Shown: positions 30,605 through 40,487 of the stretch, piece by piece | How the letters are laid out: the number at the start of each line of letters is the position of its first letter | How positions within the stretch are numbered: the first letter of the stretch is position 1 | Source: Cycas panzhihuaensis | Taxonomy: Eukaryota; Cycadophyta | DNA length: 64,000 nucleotides | Direction: 5' to 3' | Assembly (NCBI GenBank): GCA_023213395.1 | Contig: CM041465.1 | Location: forward strand, 175,281,741 to 175,345,740 | Notes under the pieces: model-generated | Database searches by the model: none | What the model saw: only the letters and a program-made list of their open reading frames with translations | What the model was told of the DNA's origin: nothing | Made by a program: the position numbers and the translations under genes

Positions 30605-31520
30605 TAAAGGTGAATACAAACAAGCCGTCAGAGGTCAAGAATCGTGGCCCAAGTGACCACAAAACAGAGGATTGCAAAGGGAAAGCCAAAGCGACTAACC
30701 TGATGACAATCGTACCAGAAACCAAGAATGTTAAATTACAAAACAAACAGAAAGAGAAATTGGATGAAGGATATTCAGATACACCGACAGAAATGGATCG
30801 GTATAGAAAAGCAAAACAAGTGTTAGATGGCCTAGTCTGGGAGGAGAATACATTACCAATGGGTAAACCGGAAACGAAATACGTCTATGTACGAAAGAAT
30901 AAACAAAAGGAACAAGAGAAAATACCGGAAGAACTTAAGACAAAGCCCCAAATGGTGCAAATGGAAGAACTGTTTAAAGGATTGCCAGCAAAGGATATCC
31001 CCAGAATGTTGCTATTGATGGAAAATCTAGTGAAACAGTTACAGTTAACTATTCCTCTGTCCCAAGTTATTGATTGGATCAAAGGAGGAGTGTTACAGAA
31101 AGGAATTACCAAGAGTTTGAAGCAAATTATACCATCATTCGACATGGATCCGATGGTAACCATGTCGGGCCTTTGGGGAAACATTCCACCTAATTCAGGA
31201 TGGAGGCGCAGAAGGAACGTGTTACCACCGCAACATGGCGAGATTGGGAAGCCCGGTTGGAAGCGGCGACCTATTCACGAAATTGGCTAATGAACTATTG
31301 GTACGACCTATGGGCGTACTAGCCAATATCAAAGTAGACGTGGCGGTGGATAGTGGTGCGAATCGACTTCACGATTGTGGAAACAGAGAAAGGAGCAACA
31401 CCCTATCCAAAGACTGCTGGGAGGGCCATGGTTATATAAAACGCAATGCCTTCGTAATTGGAAAACGTAACCTTCACTCTATCCGATAGCGGAACAAAGT
31501 GGTATTGCCAATGCCGGAAG
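30605..31520 (+). pseudogene. Gag C-terminus and protease of element B2
   Basis: The frame 30433-31290 contains a Lys/Glu-rich linker, QMEELFKGLPAKDIPRMLLLM and PSFDMDPMVTM. The active-site region runs into another frame, where DGGA-type residues and NVLP can be read near 31190-31230 followed by TYSRNWLMNYW. The next frame (31235-31489) has a shifted end of the domain. B1 shows the same order in a single frame (37029-37331). Confidence 0.72.
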
Positions 31521-31543
31521 AAGCTCGATTGAAGTGATTCCGG

Positions 31544-32581
31544 ATGAAGGATCCAAAGACAACTAGAACGAGCGACACAACATTCTCTTCCATTGGGGAA
31601 GAACATATCTACCACATGGCAGAAGAGCCCACCACATCGAATAATCACCAGCGAGAAGAACCAACAGATCTCGGGGAGATATACAACTCTTCGAATGACG
31701 AACACGGTATGAAGTTCGTGGATTACTGGCTTCGGGATGCGTATGAAGTAAACTCTTCTTCTTATAGATGTAATTTGTTATCTAAATGTGTATCTACAAA
31801 CATTGATAATAATTCAGATTCTTTTGAGTATATGCTGACTAACGATAATTTGAAAAATGATAATAACCTAGACCAACCAACCCTTAGTTTACTTAGTAAT
31901 TTTCATAGTTTTTTTGTAGTTAATAGTAGTCCCGACATCCCATCTACTTCAGGCATGGGTCCTGAGGTAGATTCCCTACCCCCCCCCCTTATTACAACCT
32001 GAGGAAGGAAGTAATATTCCTTCCTCCTCTTCCTCTTACACCCACCCAGCCACAAATCTCTTCCAACCATTGACGCCAAAACTGGGGAAATGGAAGGAGG
32101 ATTGCCAGTAAGTACTTCTAGCGATTCTGGTCTAGATAGTAAAATCATTATCCCAGAGGAAACAAACCATCAAATCTATATTGGGAACTACGTAAAACCA
32201 TTCTATGGGGAGCAGTTATATGGGACTACCCATTTAACACACTGTGTTGAGTATTGGATAGATCATGGGAATTGGGATAAAACCCAATGGCAGCAAGACT
32301 TAATCCTAACCTTACGGGAGAGCTTGCATCGCTACCTATCCCACCAAGCCACTCTTAGGAGTTGGCAAGATTTACAAACGATGTTTCAATACTGGTTCGA
32401 TCATCCAACCCAACCAACTATTCCAATATTCTACGTAGGTCATAACCCTAGAAAACATATACAGATTTGTAAACAAAAATGGAGATCTTTAAGTATACCT
32501 AAACAGAATTGGCCCAACTATTTGTACCACACCTTGGGGAGAGTAGCGAAGGACCGGTTCACGGGAAGGAACAAAATCTAG
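31544..32581 (+). pseudogene. Conserved unknown module of element B2 (in place of RT, RNase H and integrase core)
   Basis: Two consecutive frames, 31544-32002 and 32090-32581. The first has LGEIYNSSNDEHG and FVDYWLRDAYEVNS. The second begins with acidic residues and IYIGNYVKPFYGEQLYGTTHL, then HCVEYWIDHGNWDKTQWQQDL and LHRYLSHQATLRSWQDL. Both blocks recur in order in B1 (37624-38330). I see no RT, RNase H or integrase motif here. The GNY-x-x-P stretch also ends the protease-RT linker of element A, so the module may be an enlarged linker. Function unknown. Confidence 0.7.
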
Positions 32582-33090
32582 ATACAACTTGGGGAAACCT
32601 GAAGAAATCCTTCATAAAAACCTTTAGGCATACTACAAAAGGTCAATTGGACAGACCCCATTCCAGCTTGTATATGGCACGAAAGCCATTCTCCCGACAG
32701 AGTTTGAGATACCCAGCCTACAATACAAGTGGCGATACAATGTCGATTAGACGACCTCCAGTCTTTGGAACGACGACTAGAAGACTTAGTGCAGCTAGAA
32801 GAGAAACGACACTTAGCAAACTGGTTGCAACATATGGAAAAGCGGCGACAAAAAGCATGGCACGACCGCCATCTACGAAAACCTCAATTTAACGAAGGTG
32901 ATCAAGTGTTGCTGTACAACAACAAATTCAAAATGCACCCTGGGAAACTCAAAATGCGATGGTTGGGACCATACATCGCAGAAAGAATTTTTGAAAATGG
33001 ATCGGTATAGCTTTGAGAGATCGACGGACCTCTGCTACCAACTCGGGTAAATGGTAGCAGACTCAAGCCTTATATCGAGTAGCCCAAATT
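32582..33090 (+). pseudogene. Integrase C-terminal part of element B2
   Basis: In one frame the start reads TPFQLVYGTKAILPTEFEI. In another (32729-33010) it reads LVQLEEKRHLANWLQHMEKR, WHDRHLRKPQFNEGDQVLLYNN, HPGKLKMRWLGPYIAERIFENGSV, then a stop before the final LKPYI-type end near 33080. This is the region after the catalytic core; the core itself is absent. Confidence 0.85.
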
Positions 33091-33860
33091 TACTAGCAGG
33101 ATCAGCTGGTTGTACCATATCGTATTGCATGATGTTGAGGCAATCAACTGCCTTGATACCGAGCCATGATCCAGTTCGGTATGGATACAAAAACAGAAAA
33201 AAAAATTGAAAAAAATAAAATAAAAAATAACCGTAACTCATTACTGATATAAGTAATAAAGAAAGATAAATCTGAAAAAATCGAGGGAAATTCAACCAAG
33301 ATACAAGCAAAATACAAGATAATGCATCAAAAAGGTATGCTACCAGGTACGTACAGTTGAAACAATGATAAAAATTGAAAAATACACTATACATACCGAG
33401 GGAATTCACTAAAGTACGCATAGTTCAAAAAAGTGACTCGGGATTACACTATACGCACTAAAAGTATGCGGCGTGCAGTACACAAAGGTAAACTTTTAAG
33501 TGGCTCAATTACATTATACGTACCTAAAAAGTGCACAAGCAGGTACGCACAGTGCAAAGGAGAGTAAGTTAAAAGATTACATTATACGTACAAACAAAGT
33601 ACGTAGCCTGCACGACCGTAAACGATACTCAAGTGATTAGTTACATTATACGTACCAAAGAAAGTACGCAATCGAGTACGTATAATGAAAGCTATTAACA
33701 CTATACATACCAAGGGCACGTATAAGACAAAAATCCGCAAAACGACAAATCATTACGTACCTGCGAGCATTCCCGTGCAGTACGCAGAGCGGAACGGATT
33801 TCGGAAAACGACACGCAAGAGGTCGCCTCCCAGACGCATCACAAGACGCAAGCACGAGAA
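33091..33860 (+). other. Spacer of B2 with A-rich tract and short repeats
   Basis: It follows the integrase tail. It holds an A-rich run (33187-33235) and an array of about six repeats with ACATTATACGTACC cores (33381-33720). No coding is conserved with the matching region of B1. Confidence 0.7.
33381..33720. repeat. Array of about 62-bp TATACGTA repeats in B2
   Basis: Six units begin near 33381, 33443, 33508, 33576, 33640 and 33694, each with ATTACA(C/T)TATACGTACC followed by AAAGTACGC. The core TACGTA is palindromic. Remnants occur in B1 at about 38890-39060. Confidence 0.8.
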
Positions 33861-33889
33861 AAGCTGCTCTGAGGTACGTGCAGTTCTAG

Positions 33890-34654
33890 TTGTATGCTTG
33901 GGTTCTTTCTTATCTCTGGGACTCCACAGCCATTATGAGGACAGCAGGGTGCCAGGAGGCTTACATACCGAAGCTAAGGCAAGACCTCCAAGCTCTACCA
34001 GCTCCATTTCAGGCCAAGGTCACGCAGCAGTGGGAGACTACATTTCATCAGAACCCCATGTACTATGACCCTAAATTGATGGACCAAATTCTAATGGCCC
34101 TAAAGGCAGACAGCAGGAAGGCCAAAATGGACGCGGACATAGTCCATACTATCACTAGACTTCCCAAGGAGGGAGGGGTTCCATTGGGAACAAAAGATCG
34201 AAGTGGACCGGAAATGTGGTCGAGGGAATTATGCCACCAACACTCGATTATGTCCCATGGAATCGTGGTAGCGTACATTATGGATGTCGACTTGCTGGTC
34301 GCCAAAGTGATCAATTCCAAGTTTTTGTCAAAACGGAAGTACACCTACATTCAGGGAGGCATGATGCAAGTGTTGTTAAAAATTCAGAATGGAGAAAAGA
34401 TGAATTGGTCAGAGTTCTTGGCGGAAAACATGAGACAGCAACTACAAGAGATTAGGACACATCCATTTCGCCATCCTTCATTGCTTCTGGCAATTTTATT
34501 CTACCAAAGGTCCGTGAGGTACAAACCGATCAGACTACTATCTCTCCTCAGGAGCCAATTATCAAGCAATGGTAGCACTTCCAGACACAACAACCACGGA
34601 AGCAAAGAGGAGAGTACAAAAGGTATGCAAAAGGTGCTTACTTGGCTACTGTGA
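33890..34654 (+). CDS. Envelope-position extra ORF of element B2
   Basis: An open frame of 254 residues. The Met at 33935 (MRTAGCQEAYIPKL) is the likelier start because B1 has MKTKGCQETFLPKL at 39304. Conserved blocks: ALPAPFQAKVTQQWE, MDADIVHTITRLPKEGG, MWSREL, QVLLKIQNGEKMNWSEFL, and THPFRHPSLLLAILFYQ. They match B1 and, more distantly and in the same order, element A. A pyrimidine-rich stretch ending in CCACAG just precedes 33931 and could be a splice acceptor. I see no membrane segment or signal peptide. Function unknown; the product is probably cytoplasmic or nuclear. Confidence 0.72.
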   Translation: MYAWVLSYLWDSTAIMRTAGCQEAYIPKLRQDLQALPAPFQAKVTQQWETTFHQNPMYYDPKLMDQILMALKADSRKAKMDADIVHTITRLPKEGGVPLGTKDRSGPEMWSRELCHQHSIMSHGIVVAYIMDVDLLVAKVINSKFLSKRKYTYIQGGMMQVLLKIQNGEKMNWSEFLAENMRQQLQEIRTHPFRHPSLLLAILFYQRSVRYKPIRLLSLLRSQLSSNGSTSRHNNHGSKEESTKGMQKVLTWLL

Positions 34655-34691
34655 AACCCCAGAACACCTATCCTCATAGGACTAAACAAAG

Positions 34692-35003
34692 TTGTTCATC
34701 GTCATGAAAGAGGAAGAAGGGAGAAGAAGAAACAGAAGAAGAGGAAGAGGAAGCAGAAGCATCCTGGGAAGAATGGGAAGACTTCCCACCAAAGAACGGA
34801 GGCGTGGAGAACCTTCAGCACCTCCTACACCGCAGGATAAAGCGGGACCCATTATCCAAATGATTCAGGAAATGGAGGCAGGGTACAAAGCTGAGATAGC
34901 TACCCTTCAGGACAAAATAAAGGAGAAGGATGCCATTATTGCCACCCTGACACAGATAAATGAGGAAATTTTGGGAGGACAGAGGCAGCAGGAGCCGCCT
35001 TGA
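34692..35003 (+). CDS. Coiled-coil ORF at the 3' end of element B2
   Basis: An open frame of 103 residues: an acidic and then Arg-rich start (RRRNRRRGRGSR), PPTPQDKAGP, then a clear heptad helix MIQEMEAGYKAEIATLQDKI ending QINEEIL. B1 carries the same helix at 40150-40398. It probably continues the 33935 ORF, as the coiled-coil tail does in elements A and H. A frame change lies near 34650. Confidence 0.65.
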   Translation: MFIVMKEEEGRRRNRRRGRGSRSILGRMGRLPTKERRRGEPSAPPTPQDKAGPIIQMIQEMEAGYKAEIATLQDKIKEKDAIIATLTQINEEILGGQRQQEPP

Positions 35004-35004
35004 G

Positions 35005-35022
35005 ACAGAGTGGGGGAGGGAT
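35005..35022 (+). other. Purine-rich tract of element B2
   Basis: GACAGAGTGGGGGAGGGA occurs about 75 bp before the 3' LTR. B1 has the same tract (GAGTGGGGGAGAAGAA, 40399-40415) at similar distance. It resembles a polypurine tract but is not adjacent to the LTR. Confidence 0.45.
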
Positions 35023-35096
35023 ACCCCGAAATTTTGATTTTTTGCAGTTTTGTTGAGTAAGGATGCTCAAACCCATAACTGTTGACCCGGGATCGA

Positions 35097-35905
35097 TGTT
35101 GGAGTCAAAAGTGATCCAATGGTTGTGTGAGGACCAGAGGTAGGTCAGATAACCTGAGTTGTGCAGGTACGGACCGTACGGAGGTACGCACAAGGCAAAA
35201 CGGCAAAAAAACCAGCATTCTAGGTATGTATGACAGGTGCGTGAACGGCACGTATGATGACACGCACTCAACGACGGAACTAACCGAGCGTGCGATACAC
35301 ACGAATCAAAGGGACCAAAGGAAGACCGTTGAGGTGCCGACGATGTACGGACGCATTTAACACAAAGGATGATTAATTACGTGCTAAACAATTGATTAAG
35401 TGAAAGACGCATGACCTAAGGGGTACAATTATGACAAATATAACCCTTCACCAAAAGGTACCAACATGAGTACTTAAGGAGGTACGATGATTCACCGTGT
35501 TAGGGTGAGAGCCGGATATCACGGGCACGCAAAGGTGCAGAGCCAATACGCATGATGACCATTTGGAGCATCACCGTATGATAAGTACCATCCGGTACGC
35601 ATATGTAACAGAAGATCAGATGTCACCGGAATGCTCATGAATGCATTCCACCTTGTAATCGAATCGTTGACTTAATAAAAGGAAGAGTTACGTGGAAATT
35701 GGTGTATTCTTGGTGTTGTGATGATGATTTGTTGAGTATGTATTGATTGCATCGTTGTGTACCATTCTGTGAATTATATGTGAAATATATGTGGAATGTA
35801 TGTGAATGACCATGTTGACAGTATCCTGAACTAGACTATAGCGCTCGGTAACCTTGACAAGTGCACTGTTCCTACAAGTGTAGTAGGAACAAACCTAAGT
35901 CAACA
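35097..35905 (+). repeat. 3' LTR of element B2
   Basis: An 809-bp LTR with several small deletions relative to the 5' copy (830 bp). Confidence 0.92.
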
Positions 35906-35910
35906 CCTGT

Positions 35911-36720
35911 AATGTCTTTCAAGAATGCACAATAATTGACCCTGGATTTTGAGGCTGAAATGGATGCCCAAGCCAAAGGGCATGATCCTTTATTGCTCAG
36001 ATTACAAGATGAAATAAGAGAAATAAAACAAAATCAGTACAATCAACCTCTCTGCTATATGGAAAAGTCAGAGGAAGATTCAGAAATTGGAGCCCTAAGG
36101 AAAGAAGTGGTAAGTTTAAGGATGAAGAATAAAAAGGAAGAAGAAGAAACTAAGAAGAAAAAGGATCGAGAATTTAGAATTGAAAAATGGTGTCATATAT
36201 GCGAAGAAAGTTCGCATACAACAAAAGAATGTGAATTGAATTCAAAGAATAGTGCAATGCATCAGAAGGATAAATGGTGCCACATATGTGACATGAATAG
36301 TCACAACACGAGAGATTATTTCTAGAACCCTAGAGGAAGAGGATATAGAAGTCATGGTTGGGGCAGAGGAAGCAACCCGCCAAGGAATATATACATAGCA
36401 AGGAGTGCACCAGAAACTTCAAAGAAAAAGCCGCCAATGGGAAGGTACTTAATTTGTCTACAATATGACCATTGGAAGTCAAATTGCCTAACCAAACAGG
36501 ATTATGAGCACAAAGCTTTCATGTGTAGCAACTGTGATCCAAGTGATCATAAAATTGAAGAGTGTAAGGGCAAAGCAAAAACGACCAATTTAATGACAAT
36601 CATCCCAGAAAACAATAAAAATGTTAAATTACAAAACAAGCAAAAGTGGAAAGAGGTAATAATGAAGATTACCCTAATCCTAAAGTGGAAATCAACTGAT
36701 TCAAGTAAGCAATGCAACTT
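35911..36720 (+). pseudogene. Gag C-terminal part of element B1
   Basis: It resumes B1 after B2. Frame 35936-36325 has TLDFEAEMDAQAKGHDPLLL, KWCHICEESSHTTKEC (knuckle 1) and KWCHICDMNSHNTRD (knuckle 2, final Cys lost). Frame 36437-36763 has LICLQYDHWKSNC (knuckle 3) and CSNCDPSDHKIEEC (knuckle 4), then ATNLMTI-like residues. Stops separate the frames. Confidence 0.85.
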
Positions 36721-37345
36721 TTGGAAAAAATGGCCCAACAAGAAACAAAAGCATTGTTGCTAATGGGTAAACCAAAGACGAAGTATGCGTATGTCAGAAA
36801 GAACAAACAAAAGGAGAAAATACCTAAGGAGCAGAAGGTGCAACCTCAGTTGGTTCAAATGAGGAATTGTTTAAAGGGTTACCAATGGAAGACACTCCTC
36901 AAATGTTGTTATTAATGGAGAATCTAGTGAAACAATTGCAATTAACAATTCCTCTATATCAAGTGATAAACTGAATCAAGCTAGAGATATTGCAATAGTG
37001 GCAAATTACAAAAAGTCTAAAGAAGATAATGTCATCATTCGACTTGGATCCTATGGTCACAATTACAATGTTGGAAGAAAATTTTGTAAAAGTAATTGTG
37101 AATGGAGGAGTAGTTGTAAATGTGTTACCCACCACAACTTCGCAGAAATTGGGATGTCCTAAGTTGGAAGCCACAACCTACTCATTAAAGTTAGCAAATG
37201 AATTATTAGTGAGACTGGTCAGGAAGTTATCAAACATAAAAGTGAATGTGGAAGGAATTGTGATCGGAATTGGCTTTACAATTGTCGAGATAGAGAGAGG
37301 AGCTATACCTTATCTAGCATTGTTGGGATGACCATGGTTGTACAA
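36721..37345 (+). pseudogene. Protease of element B1
   Basis: The early part (36712-36915) has KTKYAYVRKNKQKEKIPKEQ and LVQMRNCLKGYQ. The open frame 37029-37331 has SSFDLDPMVTI, VIVNGGVVVNVLP in place of the retropepsin active site, CPKLEATTYSLKLANELLV and IPYLALLG. The catalytic Asp position reads N, so the protease would be inactive. Confidence 0.78.
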
Positions 37346-38345
37346 AACTCAATGTCTCCAAAGCTAGAGGGATGTGACCTTCACACTTTCTAACGGAGGA
37401 AATGAAGTGGTCATCCCGATGTTGGGAAAAAGTTCAATTGAGGTAATACCAAATGAGGCCTCAAGTACAACCATCGCAAGTGAAGAGACAACATCTTCTT
37501 TTGACGAAAGCAATTTATATCACACAATAGAGGAGCCCAACAAAGTTGATTAATTCTCAGGAGATGGAGCCAATGTAGCCAACTTATTTTGGGGAAATTT
37601 ACAACTCTTCTGATGATGAGAGTGTGACAAAGTTTGTGGATTATTGGTTGCAAGATGCATATGAAGTCAATCCCATGTCCTATAGGTGCAACCTACTTTC
37701 TCGAAATGTAATTGATGATAGTGATATTAATTCTAAATCTTTTAATTATATGAGTGCTAATAATAACATAAAAAGTAGTGTAAGAAATGATGTTAGCATA
37801 ATTCAAACCCTAGACCCAAACCCCAATTTTCCTCCTAACCCAAACCCTTGCCCTAGTTCACCTTTTGATACCCCCATCCCCTCTAACCCTAACCTTCCCT
37901 CTACCTCCAGAGTGGGTCCTAAGGTAGACTACCTTTCCCCATCCCCATTCCAGCCCAAGGAAGGAAGTAATGAACCTTCCTCATCTTCTTTAGAGGTACA
38001 CCCATCCAACAAAAGGTCCTTTTCAAATGCCAACACTGAATCTGAGGAAGAAGAAGAGGAACCAACTGAAAGTATCCTTAGAGATCCGGGTCTAGGAAAC
38101 AAAATTGCCATTCTAGAAGAGAGAAGTCATGAAGAATAAATTAGAGATTATGTGAAGCCCTTTTATGGAGAGCAACTATATGGAACTATCCACTTGATAC
38201 ATTGTATAGAATATTAGTTGGGAGAAGGAATAATAAACAAAGTTCAATGGGAGTTAGATTTCGTGTTGGCACTAAGAGGCCCACTGTCATATTGGTATTT
38301 AGCCCACCAGGCCACTTTTAGGAATTGAAAAGATCAATCAAGGGA
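37346..38345 (+). pseudogene. Conserved unknown module of element B1
   Basis: Frame 37624-38139 starts KFVDYWLQDAYEVNPMSYRCNLLS, then a Pro/Asn/Ser-rich region and an acidic stretch. After a stop it continues YVKPFYGEQLYGTIHLIHC and later SYWYLAHQATFRN near 38290. Each block has a partner in B2 (31544-32581). RT, RNase H and integrase core are absent between this module and the integrase tail. Confidence 0.7.
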
Positions 38346-38379
38346 TCATAAGAAGAAACCAACAAAGCATACCACACCA

Positions 38380-38624
38380 AAGAAGAGGCAAAAAAAGCAT
38401 GGCATGACCGTCATTTAAGGATGCCACTGTTTAAAGAAGATGACCAAGTGTTGTTAGATGATAGCAAATTTAAAACACACCTCGGGAAATTGAAAATGAG
38501 ATGGTTAGGACCATATATCGCTGAAAAAATATTTGAGAATGGTTCAGTGCAACTTTGTGAGATTGATAGACCCTTGTTACTGACGCGAGTAAACAACAAC
38601 CCGCTAAAACCCTATCTCAGTTAG
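38380..38624 (+). pseudogene. Integrase C-terminal part of element B1
   Basis: The frame has AWHDRHLRMPLFKEDDQVLLDD, HLGKLKMRWLGPYIAEKIFENGSV, VNNNPLKPYLS and a stop. It matches 32860-33085 of B2. The preceding part is shorter than in B2. Confidence 0.83.
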
Positions 38625-39300
38625 GGTATATCGACCTACCAGATGAATCAACTGGTTGTACCATAACGTGTTGCTTGAAGTTGAAGGCAAATCAAATTGC
38701 CCCAATACTGGAACGTGATTCAATTCGGCATATTAAAAAAAAAAAAAACAAAAAAGCAAAAAAAAAAAACAGAAAAAATAACCGTAACTCATATCATACA
38801 AATAAGTAATATGACAAGATATGACGGAAAAAATATATATATAATGGGAAAAAATCATGAAGAAAAAGTGTCAAAAAAGCTAAGTATCCAATGTACGTAC
38901 CTATCAATTGCACTATACGTACCAAAAGAGTATGCTAACAGGTATGCAAGGTTAACCATAATATGAAAAGTGACCAAAATACACTATGTACCAAAAAAAC
39001 ATGCTCTCAAGTATGCATAGAACAAAGTATGAAAAAGAAAAAAGTATATTATATGTACTTGCAAACGTTCTCGCGTGGTACATAGGACGGAAAATAAGAG
39101 GAGATAGATAATTCTCGAGTTAAGCAACATTTCAATGGGACTAAGCCTTCAGAAAGGAAAGGGACACAAAATTCAAGCCCAAAAATCAAGGAATCTAGCA
39201 AGGAATGTTATTCGCTCCCATACGATATGCACATACGGTTCCATGCCTATTTTCTTCTTGTCAATACTATATTGCTTCCTACTTTTCCACATAGTGTCCA
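38625..39300 (+). other. Spacer of B1 with A-rich tract and decayed short repeats
   Basis: An A-rich run (38729-38778) and irregular copies of ACTATACGTACC (about 38890-39060) correspond to the B2 spacer. Confidence 0.65.
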
Positions 39301-39303
39301 GCA

Positions 39304-40020
39304 TGAAGACGAAAGGGTGCCAGGAGACCTTCTTACCCAAATTAAGGAAAGAATTTAAGGGATCACCATTCAAGGCCAAGGTGAAACAAGTAGGTTGAGG
39401 AGAGTATATATACCTAAGTCTTCTCTATTGGGATCGAGAGTTGATGGGAAACATATTGATGGAATTGAAAAAGGATTTAAAGAAAATTAAACTTGATGCA
39501 AAAACTATTCACATAATTACAGGACTTCCGAAGGAGGGGGAGGTCCTGATTGCTACAAAACGGTCAGAAGTGGACCATAAGACTTGGTCGGGGGAATTTT
39601 GCCAAGAAAACACTCAAATCTTGTTAGGTGGAATTCAGGTGGTAGATAGTAAGGACATGAGACTCTAGTGAATAGAAAAAGTTATAAACACATGATTTTA
39701 GTCCAAAAGAAAATACACATACATTCCTAGGCGAATGATGTCGATATTACCAAGGGTTCATGATGGAAAATGACTTAATTGATCCAAACTTTTGGCGGAA
39801 AACATGGTACAACAAATAAGGGAGGTGACAACACATCCTTTCAGACACCCCTCCCTACTACTTGCAATATTAATCTATCAATGTCTAGGAATGCAACCTC
39901 CTCAATTACCCATTCGCCCACATGAGTCGTTGATAAAGCAGTGGGTAGACACATTTTTGGAGAATACTCAAGATGTGGAAATAAGAAGGCAAGTGAAAAA
40001 GGAAATGGAAAGATTTTAAA
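39304..40020 (+). pseudogene. Envelope-position extra ORF of element B1
   Basis: Starts MKTKGCQETFLPKLRKEFKG at 39304, stops at about 39396, then resumes 39441-39668 (IHIITGLPKEGEV, TWSGEFCQEN) and 39792-40019 (AENMVQQIREVTTHPFRHPSLLLAILIYQ, WVDTFLENTQDVE). The blocks match B2 in order. A pyrimidine tract ending in CACATAG lies just before 39300 and resembles a splice acceptor. Confidence 0.72.
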
Positions 40021-40149
40021 ATGGCTATAGCAGACACCAAGTACTTCCATCCCCCATCATACCAAACAAATAGTATGAAGAAGTACCAAGAGAAGACGGG
40101 ATGAAGAGGAACCAGAAGAAGAAGCTGGAGGAGAAACTTCACTCAAGGA

Positions 40150-40398
40150 ATGGACCGAATTTCCTCCCATAATAGAGACAGGGGAAACATTATCTCGGCC
40201 AGCTTAGATAGAGGGAAAACATGGGAAATAATTCTCATGATTGAGGAGATGGAGGTAGAATACAAGGCAGAGATAGTTGCTCTACAAGAGAAAATCAAGG
40301 AACAAGATGTTATTATTGCAACTCTTATCCAAATAAATGAAGAAATACTAACAACACGAGACTCAGCGACAGAACAAAGGCAGCAAGAGCAACCTTAG
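40150..40398 (+). CDS. Coiled-coil ORF at the 3' end of element B1
   Basis: An open frame of 82 residues with MIEEMEVEYKAEIVALQEKI and QINEEILT, matching 34692-35003 of B2. It would be the C-terminal tail of the extra ORF. It ends just before the purine tract. Confidence 0.62.
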   Translation: MDRISSHNRDRGNIISASLDRGKTWEIILMIEEMEVEYKAEIVALQEKIKEQDVIIATLIQINEEILTTRDSATEQRQQEQP

Positions 40399-40487
40399 GA
40401 TAGAGTGGGGGAGAAGAATACCAATTTTTTTTTTGAAATTTTGAATAAGCAAGGATGCTCAACCCTTTTTTATTGACCTGAGATAGA

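Larger units (their letters stand above)
27983..35905 (+). mobile_element. Element B2: gypsy-derived, RT-less LTR element inside B1
   Basis: LTRs 27983-28812 and 35097-35905 with TGTTG...CAACA ends. Flanks CCCGT (27978-27982) and CCTGT (35906-35910) form a TSD with one transition. Order: PBS, pre-gag ORF, gag with zinc knuckles, protease, unknown module, integrase tail, short-repeat spacer, extra ORF, coiled-coil ORF. RT, RNase H and the integrase core are missing, exactly as in B1, so the loss predates both insertions. Confidence 0.92.

Noticed and set aside
33381-33720. Regular short repeats considered as CRISPR-like
   Set aside because: Units are imperfect and the spaces are not unique; the context is a plant retroelement.
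38729-38778. A-rich run considered as a LINE or retrogene tail
   Set aside because: It lies inside B1, and B2 has the same A-rich stretch at the same place, so it is part of the family.
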